Shown one piece after another: positions 31,486 through 42,984 of a stretch of 64,000 nt of DNA. Origin of the DNA: Bactrocera neohumeralis (taxonomy: Eukaryota; Arthropoda; Insecta; Diptera; Tephritidae). Within the stretch, counting starts at the first letter, position 1. The number at the start of each line of letters is the position of its first letter. Location: positions 4,089,367-4,153,366 of the forward strand of contig NW_026089623.1 in the NCBI RefSeq assembly GCF_024586455.1, in the 5' to 3' direction. The notes under the pieces are model-generated. The model did not search any database. It was not told where the DNA came from and was given only the letters and a program-made list of their open reading frames with translations. Position numbers and translations under genes: made by a program.

Positions 31486-33448
31486 GCAAACTGGGCAGTA
31501 TGCATATTCGAAAAAGCAAAACTGACATTTTTGCCGAAATCTAGAGTTCAGAAAAGCATCAGTGGCGCAGCTGTTGCGCAGAAATGCTCAAAATTTGAAA
31601 AGTAGTTGCACAAAAAAATGATATCACAGCCAACTCTGCTAGCTAAGATGTCATTGTAAGTTATATACATATGTTAAGTTTAATTTTAATATTACTGATT
31701 TATTGTATATGAGGATTTTCTTAATTTTGTAGAATATAGAAGAAAAAGATTACGTCAAGTGCATTAAACTATCACTTTTGGAATTATCCTTTTGACTTTA
31801 AAGCTACTCGCGAATAATAAGTTTCTTGTTTTGGCACGATTCCTGACTTTGGCGGTCGGGTAAAAATCCGGAAAGTCGGTATAAATGGGGTATGTACGGA
31901 TAGGGGAGCTTCTCCAGAGGAGGAATATGCAAAAATAATGTTGCTAACACTTATATTTTTCAAAGTATTCCCGATTAAAAATTCAAAAGTTTGTATAAAT
32001 AACACTTAGTATTTCACAAGGTTTCACTTAATCTTTTCTCATTTTTCACTTTGTATATTTAAATACAGTGTGTAAACATTAAAATACGTTCATATTTCAC
32101 TTTTAATTTGTTGTTGTTTTAATTAACTTAAAAATCACTTAGCACACTCATCATTGAAAAGGTTAGATTGTTTACAATTGTGAGGAAAACGAGTGGACTT
32201 TATGATAATATTATAAAATTTATATCATATGCAGGAGACTGAAGTACTTTCGCTTCAGACTGCTTTCTGCGTTGGAGGCCTTCGGCCGCGCTTTGACAAA
32301 ATAACCCTGGTCAAGCCAATACCCAGGGTGACTGAAGTACTTTCGCGTAGTACTTCTTTCAAAAAATAATCCTGATCGAGGCAATACCCGAAGTAACCTA
32401 AGTACTTTATTATTTTGTTATATTATTAAATATGTATGAAAAGAGAGTTTGTACTCTATACTTTTCATTTTCTTTCGTAATATTATCGTATAATATTACT
32501 ATATTTTATTAAATTTATATAAGAAAATATCCATATGCGTTGAAATATTGTTTATACTAATTTATTTTGAAATATAATTTATAGACACACATGTTTTTAT
32601 TAGAACTAAGATTGCCAAATAAAAACAGAGGAATTATAGCGAAAAAGAAAAATTTCAGCGAATCGCTCATATTTGCTTGTTATCATATGGCAGCGATCCA
32701 TTTCCTCACAATTGTTAGCACATAAATCATGCTCACTACGAGTGTAAAAAGTAATTTTTAAAATATAAATCTCAGTTATAAAACCTGCGAAAAGTGTAAT
32801 TTGTGAATTTGTTTAAATGTCTACACTTTAATTAAATGGATTTGAAGTGAAAAATGTGCATAATGTGTGTTAAATGTAGTGAAATAGCTTGTTGAAATGT
32901 TCGAATTTTGAAAATTTCTGATTTTTGAAGTCGAATATCGCGCGGCGCCAAAGAAATCGGAATTGTGCCCTTGTTTTACACTATTCTTACTTTTTTGGTA
33001 CCTTTTTAATAGGAATTGATAATTTTTGCTATCTAAGAGTATTTCGGGGCATGAAGTCAACAGCGTTCCTAGCATTTAATGCATTGCCGAAAAAGCCCAT
33101 AGTTTTATTGCTAAATTTTACTTCGCGGCAACTTTAAATGAGATATAAACTGAAGAGGCTAAATTTAATCAATGTATAGCATACACATGTACAGCGCTAA
33201 CCACATAGCATAAATTTCATTAAGCACACGTTCTAACGTCATTTTTGCGCAATATTTTTGCAAAACAATCGGGAACTCTAAATAAAATAATTCGCTTCGT
33301 GGATTCAGGTTGTGCAAAAATCAATAATAATAAAATAAAAACAAACAACCAATAAAAGTCAGTGCTCACAAATTATTATTAATAAACATAAACAAATAGT
33401 GCGCGAAATAAATAGATAAAAACAAAAATAAAATAAAATAAAAACAGT
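31486..33448. other. Non-coding stretch between hAT and Jockey elements
   Basis: No coding homology. An imperfect two-to-three-unit tandem repeat lies at 32236-32410. The part after about 33200 is probably the 5' UTR of the Jockey-type element. Confidence 0.5.
32236..32410. repeat. Imperfect tandem repeat
   Basis: GACTGAAGTACTTTCGC occurs near 32238 and 32330. Each copy is followed by a variant of CCTGGTCAAGCCAATACCC, and a third partial unit (CCTAAGTACTTTA) ends the block. Confidence 0.75.
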
Positions 33449-33481
33449 AATGAATGCTTCGCAGCTTCACCAGTAAGGCCG

Positions 33482-34300
33482 TAGGCCTACTTCAGGTTTG
33501 TCGAGGCAACAAAACAACGCCTGGCAAAAAAAAAAATGTAACGGCGATGACGAGTCATCGCAACGATCAGTCGAAATGAAAATTAAGCAAGCGCAGTCAG
33601 TAGAAGTAGCAGTAAACAACAATCGGGCAACAACAAATTTGCGTGAGCGTAGCTCAAATGCACTTATCTCCAAAATAAGTAATTTAATAGGCACAAACAA
33701 TTTTCATATTGTGCCCTTGGAAAAAGGCAACATATGTAGATGAAACAAAAATTCAAACATACACTGAAAAAAGTTTCATGGATATTGTAAAGTACTTGTC
33801 AAACAATAACAAAAATTCCTACTCTTACCAACTGAAGAGCTCAAAAGACCTAGTTGTTCTCCTAAAAGGTATAGAGTCTTCGGTAGACTCTAATGATGTT
33901 AAAGAACCACTGGAAGAAGGTGGTTTTAGCATTAAATCAGTAGTAAATATTTTTAACAGGAACAAACTATCACAATCAATGTTCAAAATACAATTGATGA
34001 CAAATTCTAACCAACTAAAGAAAAATTAAATACACCCGATTTACAATTTATAATATCTGTTCCATCGCAGAAGCACCGTTGAGGAACCACATAAAAAAAT
34101 GGTCGAGTACAATGCACAAACTACCAAGAGTATGGACACACGAAAGCATAGTCCACTCTACGCAGTGTCTGTGTGGTGTGTGGTGATCTACATCCTACTT
34201 CAAAATGTACTCTTAAAAAAGAGGATTTAAATAAAAAATGCAGCAATTGTGGAGGAAATCACACAGTTAACTACAGGGGTTGCCCTGTTTTTTTTTTTTT
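33482..34300 (+). pseudogene. Jockey-type ORF1 (gag-like) relic
   Basis: Two frames supply a gag-like protein. The first (33498-33743) is a basic Ser/Asn-rich N-terminus. The second contains YSYQLKSSKDLVVLLKGIES, LEEGGFSIKSVVNIFNR and SQSMFKIQL (33820-34000), matching the conserved core before the zinc knuckles in Jockey-group ORF1. Zinc knuckles follow as VCGDLHPTSKC and CSNCGGNHTVNYRGC (34173-34290). Frameshifts near 33740 and 34030 and stops break it. In active elements this protein coats the RNA. The gene stops in a poly-T at about 34290-34302, where the R1 element begins. Confidence 0.83.
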
Positions 34301-37300
34301 GTTTCCGAAGGGGGAATCTTCTAAAGATACTACCAGGGTGGGACTGATAGCATGCACGATTCATATTGTCCGCTAGGGACACCTCTTTCGGGACCACGCC
34401 CAGACAGTAATAAATAACTATGCTGGAATTGCGAAACAGAATGCCTACGTACTAAACCCTTAACTCCGGCTGCTGTAGCTTGTATTCGGACCTGCGGGTA
34501 GCACTACATCGCAGGGCCAAGCAGGGCGATAACTGGCTCTTCACGACCTACCACTCGGGTTATTCATGTGGTCTTATGCTTCTTCGCTGCCTTTCTTTCG
34601 CTCTGAGCTCTAAGAGCGCTATTGCGGCCCGCTCTTTCATTTTAGCCCACACCAGCTGTGATCCCAGCATGTGACTCACTATGTTGTCGGGCGTTATGCT
34701 TTCATTTGTCAGCTTTTCTATAGTCTCTCTCTCTACTACATATCTCGAGCAGGTGAAAAAGACGTGCTCTGCATTTTCAGCGGCATTTCCGCAGAAGGAA
34801 CATTGTGTTTCGTCATCGTGGCCAAATTTGTGTAGGTATTCCCTGAAACAGCCATGACCCGATAGGAACTGCGTTAAGTAGAAATCTGTCTCTCCGTGTT
34901 GTCTGTCGATCCAGGTTGGTACATTCTTAATTAATCTATGGGTCCATCTTCCTTTATCTGCCGCATCCCATTGCTTTTGCCACTCATCGAGACTTGTCTT
35001 CCTCTCCTTTTGCGCTCGTCGACCGTTAGGCGCCTAGATATGATAGCACTCGCCTCGTGCGACATCGTTCTAAACGCACAGGTAACTCTCAGGGCACATA
35101 GCCTGGACGCAGCCTTTGCCCTATTTACACAAGTTTTTTGACGCAGGGCTGTCCCCCATATGGGAGCTGCGTACATAAGCACTGACTGGCTAACTTTGGC
35201 CAACAGAGCTCTCCTATTTTGACTTGGGCTACCAATGTTTGCCATGATCCTCGACAGGGCCGCAGTCACTTTAGCCGCCTTACCACAGGCCTTTTCAATG
35301 TGCGCCTTGAAATTGAGCCTCGTATCGATCATAACGCCAAGGTACCTCAAAGAATTTTGAGTTACAACGTTATATCCATCTATGTTCAAGGTGACCGTTT
35401 CTAGCCTTTTTCTGCTCGTGATGAGCACTGCCTCTGTTTTTTCACCTGCAAGCTGCAGCTTGTTACTCATTAGCCAGTCTTTAATTTTTGAAACGGTCTC
35501 ATTGCATATGTTCTGTATCTGCAAGAGTTCTTTAGCTACGATCGTTACGGCAATATCGTCCACATAGCCAATTATCTGTGCTTCTTTTGGCAGCGGTAAT
35601 CGTAACACCCCGTCGTACAGCACATTCCAAAGTAGTGGACCTAGTACGGAGCCTTGTGGTACTCGACCTGTCACCGTGTAGGTTTTTGGACCTGCATCGG
35701 TATCGTACAACAGTATTCTGTCAGGCAAATAGCTGCTAATTGTCCTTAGAAGATACCCCGGGGTGTTTCTTACCTCTAATGCTCTCAGTATATGTGGCCA
35801 GTATGCCGAGTTAAATGCGTTTTTCACGTCCAGCGTAACAACTGCGCAGTATTTTTTATCACCAAACATCCATCTGGTGCCCTCTATGGCTTTGGCCGCA
35901 ATGTCCGTCACTGTCCGTCCAGCCGCTGTTTCTTCCATACTTTCGGGAAAACTCCTTCATTCAGACATCGTGTGTAGAGTTCGGCGAATGCCCTCTTGTT
36001 ATGGCTGATGGCAATTTTCAGTGCCTTGTTCGGGATGCCATCCAGTCCTGGAGCCTTTGCGTTGCGAAATCTCTCCGCCACTTCCATTACCTCCTTCTCG
36101 CCTACAGTTGCAGACTCCATCATGGTTGGTAACGTTCTACTCGATTGTGGTTTTTGCGTTGGGAAAAGCGTTTTCACCACATTTTCTAGGAGGCTCGGAC
36201 AGGTTGGTGCTTGACTTTTACCTCCTCTTATTTTCGCCATCACTATTTTATACGCGTCACCCCACGGATTCTCGTCAACCTTTTCACAAAGTTCTTTAAA
36301 ACTCGAAGACTTACTTCTTTTGATAGCCTTCTTGAGTTTTTTACGTTTTCTTTTAAAACTTTATCGCAATCTTGTATGGTGTGGCGTACCTTGGCTCCTT
36401 TGGCAGAGGCGTCTCGCTTTATGGCATTCGCTTCTCAATGTGCTGATCTCCTTGTTCCACCAGTATGCGGGCTTTTGGGTTATGTTATGCCTTTTCCTAC
36501 ACATAGCAGCATCACAGGCTTTGCTTAGGTGCTTCACCAGTTTTTCAGCCTGTCGGTCAACGTTGATCGCACCATCTAGGTTCCCCTCCAACATAAGTTT
36601 GAAAGTTTCTTCATCGAACGTTTCCACCTTCCATACTTTTTTCCATATTATTTTTTTTTTTTTTACGCTGGATCGAGTTTGTGTATGTTTGCGGATTTCC
36701 AGCAAGATGGCCAGGTGATCGCTATGTGTGTAAAAGTCGCACACCTTCCAGTTTGCAGATCGAACCAGCGTGCTGCTGGCGAATGTGATGTCTATTATTG
36801 ATCTCCGTCCATTCTTATTTCTCTTATTCCGGTATTGAGCAGCACGGCGTCTAACACAGAAAACGCTTTGAGTAGAGCATTACCCCGTCTGTTTGTGTAG
36901 CTACTACAATTTCAATTGCCCATGCGTTGAAATCGCCTGCTATCACGTTTGGCGTGGTAGTGAGGGCGTCTTGCACTAGCTCATCTAGAATTATTTCATA
37001 GTCACCTTGCATCACACTCGGGGGGAATATATGTAGCAGCTGTAGAAATAAATGCCACCTATCTTCGCTATAGTAAGTATAGTAAGATCTTCCCAGAAGC
37101 GGCTTATCTTGGAAGGCGTTGCCCCCACAAGCCCATATGACAACTTTCTTTTCCTTGTCTGAGATCCACGTGTCAGCGTTTATGTCTTTATATTGCTCAC
37201 ACACTATGGCCACATCTATCTTTTTTTCGAATATCGTTTGTTTCAGCAGCTCTTGAGCCGCTTCACAGTGGTTTAGGTTGATTTGGACAACTCTCAGTTT

Positions 37301-37606
37301 GTCTTTTTGCACGCCGCTTGATATAGAGGACACTTCCAGCTTCCGATCCGGTGTCCGTTCTCCTTTTTCCCGCTGCTTTTGCATGCTGCACACGATGGGC
37401 TTTTGTCACATTCCTTTGCGAAATGTCCCTTTTCACCACATTTAGCACAACATGTCCTTCGATCTTCCTCACTCGTACATGTCCTCGCCAGATGGCCGTA
37501 TTCCAGGCACCTGAAACACTTTCTGAGGTTCGGCTTTTCCCTTATTCTGCAGACCACCCATCCAATCTTGAGCTTATGAGCGTCAAGCAGCCGTTTTGAG
37601 TCCGGA
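34300..37606 (-). pseudogene. R1-clade non-LTR retrotransposon (5'-truncated)
   Basis: The minus strand starts in ORF1 with three zinc knuckles (CFRCLEYGHLARTC, CAKCGEKGHFAKEC, CAACKSSGKKENGH; 37520-37340). Overlapping this begins ORF2: endonuclease VVQINLNHCEAAQELLK (near 37290) and VIAGDFNAWAIE (near 36930), then the YWWNKEISTLRSECHKARRL linker (near 36440). RT follows with KAPGLDGIPNKAL (36050), VTLDVKNAFNSAYW (35835), RVPQGSVLGPLLWN and IIGYVDDIAV (35560). A Cys/His end region (EYLHKFGHDDETQCSFCG, near 34820) closes it. Three CCHC knuckles in ORF1 and the YVDD box fit the R1 clade. Several frameshifts (36930, 36350, 36240) show that it is dead. Confidence 0.9.
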
Positions 37607-38515
37607 GTCGGTCCGAACATAGTATAAGTTGAGTTTCTGATATAAGCATTACATCTATATTTTTTTCAGACAGAAATATAATAATCTCTAATTTACGTTG
37701 GTTAACACCGTTATACCATGTTCAGACCGACACTTAATCACACGATTTCGGCTGTTGAAAGGATTATCCCACTAATCTTAAAAATTTATCAAGATTTCGC
37801 CATACAAAAATGACAGTTCCAAATCACTTCATTGAAATGATTTGAAACTGATCCACGCTAAATCTCTCTGTGCGACTCTGATTTTGCGCAATCTACTTGT
37901 CAGCACTGGAAATCTGTTACATTATCACAGCTGATTTAGACACTACAAAGGGAAAAAATGTAAACAAACAAATTTTTTTTAAAGCAATGGGTCTAATTTC
38001 ATCTGAAAATCGACTTAACAAATGGAAAAATGAATCCATTATTTCTATTATATGGAAAATATTAAAAAAATCCGTCTTTTTATTTCAAAATACTTTATGA
38101 CTATCTTTTCTTTTGATAAATATTAAGCGATGTGAATTCTTGAATGACAATAACAGCTGTTTTTTGAGCATTCTAACGGCAATGAGAACAATTATTACAA
38201 TAATCTTTTAAATTTTCGGTCTGAACATGAACATATAATATGAGAATATCAAGCGACAGATGTTTTTGTATATGGAATGTAAACAAATATCAAGTGACAA
38301 TTTAGGACCGCCAAAATATGTCTTCCAAAAACAGCGATTAAACTAGAGCAGACACCGATTAAAATGAGTGGAATGTAAGTTTTCAAGTAGTTTTCAGCAA
38401 AAACTGTGTTTTTGTTTGACAGATTTTACATGGACGAAAACACAAATTTTCGTGCGAAAACCAGTTTCTCCCACGAAAACATGTTTTCGTTGTCGGTCCG
38501 AACATAGTATTACAA
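37607..38515. mobile_element. Cluster of MITE ends with GTTCRGACCGAC termini
   Basis: GTCGGTCCGAACATAGTAT occurs at 37607-37625 and again at about 38497-38511. The mirrored form ACCATGTTCAGACCGACAC starts at about 37714, and a variant (TTCGGTCTGAACATG) ends near 38232. TTA lies outside the 37711 and 38511 ends, as for Harbinger-type insertions. Either one 800-bp or two smaller elements are present. There is no coding. The 37607 copy forms the 5' junction of the R1 element, whose apparent first codons are read through it. Confidence 0.65.
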
Positions 38516-38517
38516 AT

Positions 38518-39435
38518 AAAAATAATTTCAATATACCGGGACTAAGACTATGTTATAAATCATGCGGATGGAAAAGCGCATGGTGGCATGGCAGTGTTGG
38601 TTAGAAATCGATTAAACCACTATTCTCTAGAATCTTATGCTACAGCACAGTTACAAGCTACAACAATATCCCTAAAAAATTGGGGTTGTGACTTAAATCT
38701 TACGGCTATATACTGTCCACCTCGTTTTGAAATTACTGATAGCGAATTTAAAGACTTTTTTCGAACGCTAGGTCAAAGATTTCTAGCAGGTGGAGATTAC
38801 AACGCAAAACAAACGAACACTATTATGAATAAATATAATAACCTGGACACAATATCTCCTGGTAAGCGGACATACTGACCCAGTGATAGAAAGAAATACC
38901 AGACTTAATAGATTTTGCTGTAGTAAGCTGATACATGTACAGACTTATCATCTGATCATTCACCTGTACTAATAAAGTTATACGAACAGCCCACCATATT
39001 TGAGCCAAAAGCTTCTCTAACATTTCATAAAACTAACTGGTTGAAGTATAGGAAATATATCAGCAGCCACATCAATATTGATTGCAAAATAAATACAGGA
39101 AGAGATATTAATGGAATTTAAGAGAGTTTAATGATGTAATAACTAATGCAGCTGTATTGGAACACCAAAAAATTAGAATTAGAAAAATTAGAAATTTCAC
39201 TAATAATGAAATAGAAAAACTTGTAAATGAGAAATGGCGAGGTAGACAGTTAAGTCGCTCCCCTTCAACTCTGCTTCAACTGAAATCTGCTGTACGTAAG
39301 TTAAAACAAGCGCCTTAACGCGAGGAAGAACGCAGCACTGAAAATTATGTAAAGAAACTGTGTCCAAATTCTAGGAAGCAAAACTTTCTTTGGAAAGCCC
39401 AAAAGTCTTTTAAGCCACTAGTAGATTCCAACATA
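38518..39435 (+). pseudogene. Jockey-type ORF2: endonuclease and linker
   Basis: Reads NNFNIPGLRLCYKSCGWKSA, frameshift, MAVLVRNRLNHYSLESYATA, LQATTISLKNWGCDLNLTAI, FRTLGQRFLAGGDYNAKQTN (38530-38820). This is the endonuclease of insect Jockey elements: AGGDxNAKHTxWGS normally follows, but the sequence degrades after NAKQT. The linker is readable near 39160-39420 (NEKWRGRQLSRSPSTLLQLK, ENYVKKLCPN, KAQKSFKPLVDSNIL) with frame changes. The first roughly 50 residues of ORF2 are missing at the MITE junction. Confidence 0.82.
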
Positions 39436-40378
39436 CTGCTTATGTCAGCAGAGGGCTGCGGAAGAGGGAAGCTAATGTCCTCTCGACAGATGGAGGCACT
39501 AGCGGAAAGCACACCGCTGGCCCTCTTCCCAAAGGACGGCACCACGAAGATGATTAATTTCAAAAGGAACTACAGAGTTACTCTGGGCAGCAAGACGGAG
39601 TGGAGCGATTCCACGCTGGAAATGCTGCTTGAAGACGGTACTCCAGTGGTACACTGACGGCTCAAAAACACCGGAAGGTATTGGGGCTAGTATTGGGATG
39701 CTTCCTAAGTATCTTCCAGGCTGAAGTTTTTGCCATATGTCAGTACGCAGAAGTCAACCTCCGCCGCAACTATCGCAAACAGCGCATAGCCATTCTCAGC
39801 GATAGTCAAGCGGCACTAAAGCGATCTCAGCATATGAGACCAAATCGCTTTTAGTAGAGGAATGTATAGAAAGGCTAAACCGCCTATCCTTGAGCAACCT
39901 GGTGCACCTAATTTGGGTTCCAGGGCATAAAGGAATAGAAGGAAATGAGAGGGCCGACGAACTGGCCCGCTCTGCGGCAGCTTCCAAGATGATGGGACCA
40001 AAATCATTCTTAGCGGAAGGGTCACACACCTTTAATGAGCTGAAATTCAGCCTTCCCGTCGCGATCTACACAGGGCACTGCAAGCTCAGGAAGCACTTGT
40101 CCAACATGGGCATAGTCTCCTGTGCTAATTGCCGGTTCTGCGACCTGGAACAGGAAACACCAGCACACCTAATTATTGATTGTGCAGCAATCTGCAGAAG
40201 AAGGCTTAAGGCCCTGGGCTCCATGTACATTAGCAGGGATCACATCACCTCAATAGCGCCCGGCAAACTCCTGGAACTATTCAGGCTGCTGGAACTTTGG
40301 GAAGTCATGTGATATAGGAGAGGGCACAATAAACCCTAGGTCGCGGAGCATTACCTCGTTAATAATCTATCTATCTAA
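39436..40378 (+). pseudogene. LOA/I-like retrotransposon 3' fragment with RNase H
   Basis: The sequence reads WYTDGSKTPEGIGASIGML (near 39650), then, after frameshifts, SLSNLVHLIWVPGHKGIEGN and ERADELARSAAAS (39890-39990). The Cys/His end CANCRFCDLEQETPAHLIID follows (near 40140) and the stop falls at 40312. The 3' UTR ends in an ATCT-type tail (about 40362-40376). RNase H in a non-LTR element points to the LOA or I group. It is 5'-truncated in the RT C-terminal region. Jockey sequence resumes right after, so it is an insertion. Confidence 0.82.
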
Positions 40379-40551
40379 GACAGTTGAATGGTAATTGGGC
40401 ACGCAGTGGTGAGGAAAAGGCAACTGGTTTGCAAATCAATTAGAAAAGGTATTTCAACCTAATTGCCCAAAGAACAACTTTGAGCTGTCCAGCTTACCCA
40501 ACACAGTTAACGAGTCACTCCAGTCTTTTAAGACTCTATTTCTGAAGTTAA
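40379..40551 (+). pseudogene. Jockey-type ORF2 linker segment
   Basis: The sequence reads NGNWARSGEEKATWFANQLE and KVFQPNCPKNN, the conserved (D)GxWARSxxEKAxxFAxxLExxFQPN stretch before RT in Jockey elements. The pogo transposon interrupts it at 40552. Confidence 0.8.
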
Positions 40552-40553
40552 TA

Positions 40554-42491
40554 CAGTGTAATCCATTTATAATGGACTCGCTTGAGATGGAAACTCTGTT
40601 ATTATGTACCTCTTTGTCAAGTCCCAGTTCAAACATATGTAAAAAACTCGGTTAAAGTAGACTCGGTTATAATGGACTCCGGTTATAATAGACAATAAAA
40701 TCGGATTTTGTCCATTATAACCGAAGGTTTCAAAATCAAATTTCAAAACAAAGTTGGCAATCAGTTGGCAATAAGCAAAATTTTGTTCTTCCCCGAATTC
40801 GATCAAGAAACACAATCAGTCTCTGCAGCAGAAAATGTTCATTTTTTCTTGGAAATAAGTCAAAGAAGGCAAACAACTTCTGCGGTGGGCTGAAAGCTAT
40901 AATCGAAATTGAAGGAGGAACTTCCCAAGCTGACATTTGCTTGAACAAAAACCTAAAAAAACAGACTGTTTCGAACATATGGATTAATCGGGAAAAAATT
41001 AATAATGATTGGAAAGTCAACGACAAGAGAAAAAAATAAGATTTGCGACACATCCTCAAGTTGATGAATTACTGTTTAAATGGTTTCAGCAGAAAAGGGC
41101 CAATAATTTTCCAGTAAAAAGTGGCATAACATTTGCTTCGGCAAAATTTGTGGTGAATCGGCTTCTGTGGACCAAAGTGTTACAAATTACTGGCTATTAC
41201 AAACCTGGCCTACAATAAGTAACAACTATTCCGTAGACAACATTTTTAACGTGGACGAAACGGAAATTTTCTATAAGATGCTGCCTGACAAAACACATAA
41301 GATCAAAGGTGAAACATACAGTGGCGGAAAATGTCTAAAGAAGAATAACTGCCATGATTTGTGCTAATGCATCGGGCACGGTAAAACGGAAATTATTGGT
41401 TATTGGTAAGTTTTAAATACAATTTAATACAATCCGCTGTTTCTGCACAATGCCTGCTTTCAGGAAAATATAACAACCCCAGATGCTTTAAAAACGTTAA
41501 AACGTTGCCGGTAGATTATTGTGCTAACAACAAATCCTGGATGACTTCTCAGACCTTTACTGACTATTTAAAGAAATGGGATTGTGAACTTATAAAAGCC
41601 AAGACTAAAATTTTGCTATTAGTAGATAATTGCTCTGCTCATCCTCAAGTTCATCTTCATAACATTAAACCACATTTTCTTCCGCCTAATATTACATCGG
41701 TTCTTCAGCCTATGGATCAAGGCGTCATTAATAGCTTGAAACAATCTTATAGAAAGCAGCTTCTGATGAAAATTATGGACCTTCTTGAAGAAGCAAACCC
41801 GGCAAAAGCTGTGAGTCTTTTAGATGCTGTCAATATGTTAAGTGTTGCATGGGAAAGTGTCTCTAAGGAAACCAATGGAAACTGTTTTCGACATGCTGGT
41901 CTGGTAAAAGACATTCCTGATGGATTAAATTTCGCCCCGGAGGACGATGAACCTTTAAGCAAAATTATCGAAATTAATAACGTAGTGGTTTTAAGCAAGT
42001 TTGATGAATATTCAAGGATTGATAAGAATATTATAACCACAGAAGAACACTCAGACAATGACTTAATTCAAGACTTTCTGCATGAGCTGCTTGAAGAAGA
42101 CTCCGGTGGTGAAGATTTAGCACAGCCCGAAACTATAATAAAAATAGAAGACGCTACGAATTATTCTAGGAAACTGAAGCTATATTTTCAACAAAAAGAG
42201 AATAGTTCAGATGCAATCAATTTGCTCAATAAACTCGAAATCAAACCACAAAGAGATTTTGCCAATAAGGCATTCACCCAAAAGAAAATCACTGACTTTT
42301 TTCAAAAGACTTAATTAAACTTATTATTTCCTTAATTTTGTATTTTTATTCATAAACTTTATTGCTTTAATAAAAAACACATTAAATTTACTTTTTGAGT
42401 TAAAAATTTTATATTCTGATTAGATGGACACTCGGTTATAATGGACAATTTGACATGGTCCCGTGGAGTCCATTATAACCGGATTACACTG
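40554..42491 (+). mobile_element. pogo/Tigger-type transposon with complete ends
   Basis: The left end CAGTGTAATCCATTTATAAT (from 40554) and the reversed right end CAGTGTAATCCGGTTATAAT (to 42491) are matched inverted repeats. TA flanks both (40552-40553, 42492-42493). GGTTATAATGGAC motifs are repeated several times just inside each end. The length is 1938 bp and one transposase gene lies on the + strand. Jockey ORF2 sequence resumes on both sides. Confidence 0.94.
40880..42314 (+). pseudogene. pogo/Tigger-type transposase with one intron
   Basis: The N-terminal CENP-B/Psq helix-turn-helix reads KLKAIIEIEGGTSQADICLN and KQTVSNIWINREKIN (40890-41010). The second DNA-binding part (RFATHPQVDELLFKWFQQKR, 41040) follows a frameshift in an A run. 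The DDE core has NIFNVDETEIFYKMLPDKTH (41240; first Asp), ILLLVDNCSAHPQVHLHNIK (41610; second Asp) and ITSVLQPMDQGVINSLKQSY (41695; third Asp). A 58-bp intron (41406-41463, GTAAGT...TTTCAG) joins VIG to KYNNPRCF. The last residues contain QKKITDFF, a match to the PCNA-interacting PIP-box consensus known in pogo-group transposases. At least three frameshifts lie upstream of 41340, while 41464-42314 is fully open. Confidence 0.9.
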
Positions 42492-42493
42492 TA

Positions 42494-42880
42494 GAATCAT
42501 AAAAGAGCTAAATCCGAAAAAGGCATCAGGACACAATAATATTACTCCAAAAATGCTTATTAATGAGTTACCAAATATTGCTATAACGGTCATCAAAAAC
42601 GTCTTGCCTTATGAATTGCATAAAACTTTGGAGGCATATTTAAGAAACAGGAAATTTACAGTTAAAGTAGCAGACTTCATATCAGAAGAACGAGTAATAT
42701 GGGCTGGTGTATTTCAGGGTAGCGTGGTAGGCCAAACTTTGTACATAATTTATACAGCAGACATTCCAACAGCTATTAACGTTTTGACATCCACTTTCGC
42801 GGATGCCACCGCTTTAGTAAGCCGTAACAAATGGAGGATGGAGTCATGTGTAGAAGTTCACGCAAGTGAGGAAAGTTATC
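42494..42880 (+). pseudogene. Jockey-type ORF2, RT segment with internal deletion
   Basis: The sequence reads RIIKELNPKKASGHNNITPK (linker to RT finger), then jumps to LHKTLEAYLRNRKFTVKVAD, VFQGSVVGQTLYIIYTADIP and LTSTFADATALVSRN. These are the PQGS..GP.LY motif B and ADD motif C of RT. The catalytic box reads ADA instead of ADD, and motif B has Phe for Pro. The segment holding motif A is deleted. It is the last recognisable Jockey piece. Confidence 0.82.
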
Positions 42881-42984
42881 TGATCGCCATTCACTTGGGA
42901 GTGGCCAGAAACGATTATTTTACACATGGCTCAAGCAGCTCACTACTTCCGGTCTTTGACCAAGTATCCTCTGGGTAGCCTAAG

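Larger units (their letters stand above)
33449..42880 (+). mobile_element. Jockey-type retrotransposon split by four later elements
   Basis: Pieces of one + strand Jockey-type element appear in correct order: ORF1 (33482-34300), ORF2 endonuclease and linker (38518-39435), linker (40379-40551) and RT (42494-42880). They are separated by an R1-clade element (minus, 34300-37606), a MITE cluster (37607-38515), a LOA-like 3' fragment (39436-40378) and a pogo transposon (40554-42491). The order and shared orientation suggest a single original insertion, though separate copies cannot be excluded. The 3' part is missing; RTE-type sequence starts soon after 42880. Confidence 0.75.

Noticed and set aside
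37294..37620. Apparent start codon of R1 ORF1 at 37620
   Set aside because: The first codons are read through a MITE end shared with 38497-38511, so the true ORF1 start is missing.
41403..41463. Start of the long pogo open frame at 41403
   Set aside because: The first about 20 codons are translation of a GT-AG intron (41406-41463); homology resumes at GKYNNPRCF.
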